Origin: Limimaricola sp.
GTDB lineage: Bacteria > Pseudomonadota > Alphaproteobacteria > Rhodobacterales > Rhodobacteraceae
Direction of reading: 5' to 3'
Assembly: GCF_016125575.1 (NCBI RefSeq)
Contig: NZ_WGLM01000004.1
Location: forward strand, 808,501 to 872,500
DNA length: 64,000 nt
Shown: positions 59,891 through 64,000 of the stretch, piece after piece
How the letters are laid out: the number at the start of each line of letters is the position of its first letter
How positions within the stretch are numbered: the stretch's first letter is position 1
Translations under genes and position numbers: made by a program
The notes under the pieces: generated by a model
What the model was told of the DNA's origin: nothing
Seen by the model: the letters and a program-made list of their open reading frames with translations, nothing else
Database searches by the model: none

Positions 59891-60819
59891 GCTTCCTCCA
59901 GCCGGTCGGTCGCGGGTGGTGGCGCGGGCGAAAGGGCGGCGATGCGCGCGTAAAGCGCCTCTGTCATCTCGATTTCGGCGGCGGCGAGCGAGGGGCGCAA
60001 CTGCGCCACTGAACGGGCCGAGATCAGCGGGCTGGGCCGGGCGGAATGGCCCATCACCCATGCCACGGCCAGCGTGGCGGGGCTGGTGCCCAGCTCCTCG
60101 GCCAGTTGCGCCAGCGCCGCGGCGGCCTCGTGCATCCATGCAGGCGCGTAGCGGGCGGCGTAACGGTCGTCCTCGCTGAGCCGGCCGGTTTCGCCACGGG
60201 CATATTTCCCGGTCAAAAGGCCCCCGCCCAGCGGCGAATAGGGCATGACCGCCATCTGCTGGTCCATCGCCATCGGCAGAAGCTCTACCTCTGCCTGCCG
60301 CTTGACGAGGTTGTACATCGGCTGGATCGCGTCGATCCGCGTGCCCAGCCGGGCGCAAACGGCCTGCCCCTTCATCACCTGCCAGGCGGCCCAGTTCGAC
60401 ACGCCGATATGGCGGATCAGCCCGGCCTGCTGCATCTTGGCCAGCGTCTCGAACGTTTCCTCCAGCGGTGCGTCGCCGTCCCAGCGGTGCAGGTACAGCA
60501 AGTCGACCGCGTCCATGCCCAGCTGGGACCGGCAGGTGTCGAACTGCGCGCGGATGTTGGCGCGTCCGCAGCCGCCCATGTAGCCCACCTTGGTGGCAAG
60601 GTAGATATGGGCGCGCTCGGTCGCCACGAACCCGCCCAGCAGGCGTTCCGACGCGCCCTCGGTATAGCCCACGGCGGTGTCGAAATGGTTGATCCCGGCC
60701 GCGCGGGCGGCATCGTACATGGCGCGGCTTTCCACCGCGTCAGCCCGCCCGCCGAATTGCATCGTGCCGAAGGCAAGGCGTGAGACGGGGGCGCCGTCAG
60801 GTGTGTGCAGGTCTGTCAT
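59887..60819 (-). CDS. aldo/keto reductase family oxidoreductase
   Basis: 310 residues, TIM barrel. The AKR catalytic tetrad is visible: Asp in NHFDTAVGYTEGASERLLGG (with Tyr), Lys in YLATKVGY and His in LLYLHRW. LIRHIGVSNWAAWQVM and MYNLVKRQAEVELL are the substrate- and NADPH-binding loops. Reduces aldehydes or ketones. The ATG at 60819 lies two residues before the conserved start. Its gene is coupled to the DAO-type oxidase gene by GTGA. Confidence 0.92.
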   Translation of the reverse strand: MTDLHTPDGAPVSRLAFGTMQFGGRADAVESRAMYDAARAAGINHFDTAVGYTEGASERLLGGFVATERAHIYLATKVGYMGGCGRANIRAQFDTCRSQLGMDAVDLLYLHRWDGDAPLEETFETLAKMQQAGLIRHIGVSNWAAWQVMKGQAVCARLGTRIDAIQPMYNLVKRQAEVELLPMAMDQQMAVMPYSPLGGGLLTGKYARGETGRLSEDDRYAARYAPAWMHEAAAALAQLAEELGTSPATLAVAWVMGHSARPSPLISARSVAQLRPSLAAAEIEMTEALYARIAALSPAPPPATDRLEEA

Positions 60820-60879
60820 GGCGGCAATCTGCGACGGGGCGGCGGCAGAGGCAAGCCGCCGCGCGCCGTGGTCGTCCAC

Positions 60880-62166
60880 TCAGCCCTTCTGCACTTCTTT
60901 CAGCTTGTCGATGCCCATCATCTTCAGCGCGGCCTTCTCGTAATAGGGCTCGGACTCGCCCTTGCGGATCTTGCGCATGAAGTATTTCTCGAAGCCGATC
61001 TTGGCCAAGTGCACCCACTTGCCCGAGGACGACCAGTTGACGTTGCGCGGCGGGATCTGCGGCTGGGCGACGAAGGCAATGCCGCTGTCGCCGAAATCGG
61101 CAAGGCAGACCGCGTTCCAGGAGCCAACCTGATCGGGCTCCTTGCCGCGCAGCAGGTTGCCGATGTTGTGCGCTGTCGCCGTCACCATCGATTCGATCAT
61201 GAAACCGGTCTTGGGCACACCGCAGGGCACCGGCGTGGGGCCGGTCGGTGGAATCGCGATGCAGACGCCGATCCCGAAGATGTTGGGATATTTCGGGTTG
61301 CGCTGGTGCTTGTCGACGATGGTGAAGCCGCGCGGGTTCGATAGCCCGTCGATGCCCATCAGTGGCTTGATGCCCCGGAAGGCCGGCAGCATCATCGAGA
61401 ACTTGAAGGGCAATTCCTTCTCGCCAAGGCTCGACCCGTCGTCGGCGATCTGCTCGACCGTCATCTTGCCGTCCTCGACCTTTTTCACCTTGGACGAGGT
61501 CATCCACTTAATGTGCTTGTCGCGCAGTTCCGATTCCAGAAGGCCCTTGGTATCGCCCACGCCGTCAAGGCCCAGGTGCCCGACATAGGGTTCGGCGGTG
61601 ACGAAGGTCATCGGCACCTTGTCGCGGATCTTGCGGCGGCGCAGTTCGGTTTCCAGGATGAACAGGAATTCGTAGGCCGGGCCAAAGCAGGACGCGCCCT
61701 GAACCGCGCCCACCACGATGGGGCCGGGATCCTTGCAGAACGCCTCGAAGCGGTCATGCGCGCTTTCGGCGTGATCGACGTGGCAGACCGACTGGGTAAA
61801 GCCGCCATGCGGTCCCAGCCCCTCGATCTCGTCGAATGCCAGCTCCGGGCCCGTCGCGATGACGAGGTAATCGTAATCGACCGAGGTGCCGTCGACCAGG
61901 TCGATGCGGTTCTCCTCCGGCTTCACTTTCTCGGCCGCGACGGGCCTGAAGGCGATGCCCTTGCGCTTCATCACCTTGGCAAGGTCGATCTGGATGTCCG
62001 ACTTCTCGCGCCAGCCGACGGCAACCCAGGGGTTCGACGGCACGAAGTGATAGACGGGATCCTTGGTGACGACGGTAATCCTGTCTTCCTTGCGGATCTG
62101 GTCGGCCAGTTCGTAGGCCATGATGGAACCGCCAAGCCCGGCCCCCAGTATGACGATATGTGCCAA
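60880..62166 (-). CDS. sqr: sulfide:quinone oxidoreductase (type I)
   Basis: 428 residues. FAD loop MAHIVILGAGLGGSIMAYELA, three conserved cysteines Cys128 (SVCHVDH), Cys160 (GASCFGPAYEF) and Cys354 (NAVCLADFGDSG) at the positions of A. ferrooxidans SQR 128, 160 and 356, and the quinone-site region KTGFMIESMVTATAHNIGNLL. Oxidises sulfide to polysulfide and passes electrons to the quinone pool at the inner face of the membrane. An FNR box precedes it. GGAGGGCA before the ATG at 62166. No other sulfur-oxidation genes are in the window. Confidence 0.93.
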   Translation of the reverse strand: MAHIVILGAGLGGSIMAYELADQIRKEDRITVVTKDPVYHFVPSNPWVAVGWREKSDIQIDLAKVMKRKGIAFRPVAAEKVKPEENRIDLVDGTSVDYDYLVIATGPELAFDEIEGLGPHGGFTQSVCHVDHAESAHDRFEAFCKDPGPIVVGAVQGASCFGPAYEFLFILETELRRRKIRDKVPMTFVTAEPYVGHLGLDGVGDTKGLLESELRDKHIKWMTSSKVKKVEDGKMTVEQIADDGSSLGEKELPFKFSMMLPAFRGIKPLMGIDGLSNPRGFTIVDKHQRNPKYPNIFGIGVCIAIPPTGPTPVPCGVPKTGFMIESMVTATAHNIGNLLRGKEPDQVGSWNAVCLADFGDSGIAFVAQPQIPPRNVNWSSSGKWVHLAKIGFEKYFMRKIRKGESEPYYEKAALKMMGIDKLKEVQKG

Positions 62167-62190
62167 TGCATTGCCCTCCCGGCTGCAATC

Positions 62191-62207
62191 GGGGGCCTGC
62201 CGCCCCC
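62191..62207. repeat. hairpin in the sqr 5' leader
   Basis: GGGGGC (62191-62196) and GCCCCC (62202-62207) form a 6-bp GC stem with a 5-nt loop, 7-23 nt after the predicted sqr transcript start (near 62214) and 25-41 nt before the ATG. It could influence translation or RNA stability. Confidence 0.35.
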
Positions 62208-62213
62208 ATCGGA

Positions 62214-62264
62214 ATGCATCAGTATACCTAAATGTTTTGATGATCCGTCCTTGATCTGGATCAA
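62214..62264 (-). promoter_or_regulatory. FNR-type promoter of sqr (class II)
   Basis: TTGATCCAGATCAA on the minus strand (62264-62251) is a perfect FNR consensus TTGAT-N4-ATCAA. A TATACT -10 lies at 62226-62221, giving a transcript start near 62214 and placing the box centre about 43 nt upstream of it, the class II position. It overlaps the 3' end of xdhC. Supports anaerobic or low-oxygen induction of sqr through FnrL or a related regulator. Confidence 0.75.
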
Positions 62265-63208
62265 GGTCCGGGCGGCCCTCCGGCGGCGAGGTCGGGCGCG
62301 CGGGCCGACCAGCCCTGCATCAGCGCCACCGCCACGCCCAGCGCGATGGCCTGCGGGTGCTTGCCCAGGCGCGGATCGCCGATCGGGCAGGCGATGCGGG
62401 CAATCTGTTCGGGCCGATGGCCCAGCGCGGCCAGGCGCGACCGGAACCGCGCCCATTTCGTGGCCGACCCGATCAGCCCGCAGCCGGCAAAGCCCCGGCC
62501 CAAGAGCGCGTGGCAAAGCGCAAGGTCCATCTCGTGGCTGTAGGTGACGATCAGGTGTTCGGCATCGCGCGGCGCGTGGCGCGCAAGCAGCGCGGGATCG
62601 GCCGCCGTGACGGTCTCGACCCCCTCCGGCACGGTGTCGGGAAAGCGGTCCGTTCCGGTGTCGATCCATGTCAGCGCGACATCGGGCAGCGGCGCCAGCA
62701 CGCCCACCAGCGCCCGGCCGACATGGCCCGCGCCCCAGATCCAGACCTGCCGCGCGGCCGGCGTCGCCCCTTCGATGACCCAACCCGCCACCTCGACCGG
62801 GCCGGGGCCTGCGGTTTCCAGCCGGCGCGCCACCGCCGCAGGCATGGGGCCGGCCCCCTCCAGCGGTCGGGCGAAGGGCAGGGCGGGCAGGCTGCCGATG
62901 TCAAACCGTTCGATCAGCAGCGTGACCGACCCGCCGCAGCACTGGCCCAGCGCCGGCCCCAGCGGCATGGTGCGGACCTGGCGGTCCGGCCCGCCCGCCA
63001 GCGCCCCACGCGCCGCCGCCACCGCCTCGAACTCCAGCCGTCCGCCGCCGATCGTGCCGTCGTGCCCGCCAGCCTCGTCCGCCCCCCAGACCAGCATCTC
63101 GGTCCCGGCCTCGCGCGGTACCGATCCGGCCGTGCGCAGCACCAGCACGCGGGCCACCGCGCCCCGCGCCGCCACCGCCGCCCGCAGCCGGGAGAGGTCG
63201 AAGGTCAT
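62261..63208 (-). CDS. xdhC: xanthine dehydrogenase accessory protein XdhC
   Basis: 315 residues. N-terminal XdhC/CoxI domain LVLRTAGSVPREAGTEMLVW and GTIGGGRLEFEAV, and a C-terminal Rossmann-like domain ARQVWIWGAGHVGRALVGVL and GLIGSATKWARFRSRL. It delivers sulfurated molybdenum cofactor to XdhB. The GQCCGGSV Cys pair is the conserved cofactor-binding site. Coupled by a 4-nt ATGA overlap to xdhB. ATG at 63208 preferred to 63397, which lies inside xdhB. Ends 85 nt before sqr. Confidence 0.94.
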   Translation of the reverse strand: MTFDLSRLRAAVAARGAVARVLVLRTAGSVPREAGTEMLVWGADEAGGHDGTIGGGRLEFEAVAAARGALAGGPDRQVRTMPLGPALGQCCGGSVTLLIERFDIGSLPALPFARPLEGAGPMPAAVARRLETAGPGPVEVAGWVIEGATPAARQVWIWGAGHVGRALVGVLAPLPDVALTWIDTGTDRFPDTVPEGVETVTAADPALLARHAPRDAEHLIVTYSHEMDLALCHALLGRGFAGCGLIGSATKWARFRSRLAALGHRPEQIARIACPIGDPRLGKHPQAIALGVAVALMQGWSARAPDLAAGGPPGP

Positions 63209-64000
63209 CCCCGCACCCGGCCCAGGGCGGCCAGCACCCGTTCCGCCGTCGCGGGCGCGTCCAGTGCCGGATAGGCCGCGCCGCAGGCCGCCACCGCGTC
63301 CGACAGCGCGAGGAAAGCCGAGATGCCCAGCATGAAGGGCGGCTCGCCCACCGCCTTGGACCGGTAGACCGTCTCGGCCGGGTTGGCGGCATCCCACAGC
63401 GCCACGTTGAAGACCGGCGGCCGGTCCGACACCGCCGGGATCTTGTAGGTCGACGGCGCATGCGTGCGCAGCCGCCCCTTGTCGTCCCAGACCAGTTCCT
63501 CGGTCGTCAGCCAGCCTGCGCCCTGCACGTAGCCGCCCTCGATCTGGCCGATGTCCAGCGCGGGGTTCAGGCTGGCGCCGGCATCATGCAGGATGTCGGT
63601 GCGCAGGATGCGGTTCTCGCCGGTCAGCGTGTCGATCACCACCTCGGTCACCGCGGCGCCGTGGGCGAAGTAGTAGAACGGCCGCCCCTGCCCCTTGATG
63701 CGGTCCCAGGTGATGTCGGGCGTGCGGTAGAACCCGGTCGACGACAGGCTGACGCGGTTCTGGTAGACCAACGCGGCCGCCTCGGCGAAGGTCATGCTCT
63801 CGCCGCCGACATGGACCATGCGATCGGCAAAATGCACCGATGCGGCGTCGGTCTGGGCGCGTTCGGCCAGGAACGCCGCCATCCGGTCGCGGATCGTGTC
63901 GCAGGCCGCCTGCACCGCCATCCCGTTCAGGTCCGACCCGGACGAGGCCGCGGTGGCGCTGGTATTGGGCACCTTGCCGGTATCGGTCGCGGTGATCTTG
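63205..64000 (-). CDS. xdhB: xanthine dehydrogenase molybdopterin-binding subunit (5' part beyond window)
   Basis: C-terminal 265 residues of the large subunit. KVPNTSATAASSGSDLNGMAVQ near the edge, GQIEGGYVQGAGWLTTEELVWD and KAVGEPPFMLGISAFLALSDAV with the catalytic Glu motif (VGEPPF) are the Moco-domain blocks of xanthine dehydrogenase. Oxidises hypoxanthine and xanthine to urate with NAD. The upstream xdhA (Fe-S/FAD subunit) should lie beyond the right edge. Coupled to xdhC. Confidence 0.92.
   Translation of the reverse strand, partial: KITATDTGKVPNTSATAASSGSDLNGMAVQAACDTIRDRMAAFLAERAQTDAASVHFADRMVHVGGESMTFAEAAALVYQNRVSLSSTGFYRTPDITWDRIKGQGRPFYYFAHGAAVTEVVIDTLTGENRILRTDILHDAGASLNPALDIGQIEGGYVQGAGWLTTEELVWDDKGRLRTHAPSTYKIPAVSDRPPVFNVALWDAANPAETVYRSKAVGEPPFMLGISAFLALSDAVAACGAAYPALDAPATAERVLAALGRVRG

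Noticed and set aside
1-64000. CRISPR arrays, prophage, insertion sequences, tRNA genes, toxin-antitoxin pairs
   Set aside because: I looked for regular direct repeats, integrases, transposase motifs, cloverleaf-like segments and small overlapping gene pairs and found none. The window looks like core chromosome.

Overview
The window is an ordinary, gene-dense, high-GC chromosomal segment from an alphaproteobacterium, almost certainly a member of the Rhodobacteraceae/Roseobacter group. The evidence is the ethylmalonyl-CoA pathway genes (ecm, ccr), an RpoHII-type sigma factor, an HvrA-like H-NS protein, dimethylglycine-dehydrogenase-like demethylation, a sulfide:quinone oxidoreductase, CtrA-type boxes in front of comM, and Rhodobacteraceae-style intergenic hairpin repeats. 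I see no rRNA, tRNA, CRISPR array, insertion sequence, prophage or integron. The species cannot be fixed from the sequence alone.

Layout. 1-6.6 kb: a truncated H-NS-like gene, then ecm on the minus strand facing away from a plus-strand block (4-TM protein, acyltransferase, lipoprotein, ccr, small protein). Ecm and Ccr perform consecutive parts of acetyl-CoA assimilation. 6.6-15.5 kb: a RecD-like helicase, a TauE/SafE + TIGR02186 membrane pair, and a nucleoside-uptake operon (BMP lipoprotein-family binding protein, double-NBD ATPase, two permeases, purine nucleoside phosphorylase) with an intrinsic terminator between binding protein and ATPase. 15.6-19 kb: rimI-tsaB-nfu translation/Fe-S genes, a small secreted protein, a universal stress protein and an OsmC protein. 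19-25.3 kb: an unknown membrane protein, a branched-chain aminotransferase, epmA/efp as a divergent pair, trpS and a rhomboid-like protein that lacks the catalytic residues. 25.3-34.8 kb: murJ, a PACE efflux protein, glnD, a LpoA-like protein, rsmI, yraN, gshB and an esterase.

34.7-43.6 kb: comM behind three TTAACCAT-like boxes, a GST, cobC-like and cobU, rpoH (RpoHII), a ChaN-like protein, coaBC, dut, a membrane-anchored MoeB/ThiF protein and a DODA dioxygenase. 43.8-50.2 kb: an amino-acid ABC binding protein and permease without an ATPase, an M3 peptidase, a cation-diffusion facilitator, an SH3-domain protein and a 2-hydroxyacid dehydrogenase. 50.4-56 kb: kup, an isochorismatase-family hydrolase, qor and panC-panB. 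56-64 kb: a dimethylglycine-dehydrogenase-like flavoprotein, a small membrane protein, a DAO-family oxidase, an aldo/keto reductase, sqr with a consensus FNR box, xdhC and the 3' part of xdhB.

Genes are tightly packed. At least eleven same-strand neighbours are coupled by 4-nt ATGA or GTGA overlaps, and five convergent pairs share their stop codons in a 4-nt palindrome (CTAG four times, TTAA once). The most interesting points are the pseudo-rhomboid, the AT-rich element shared by the ecm and ccr leaders, the phased CtrA-like boxes at comM, the FNR-type promoter of sqr and the intercistronic terminators in both ABC operons. I found no convincing new defence or mobile system.
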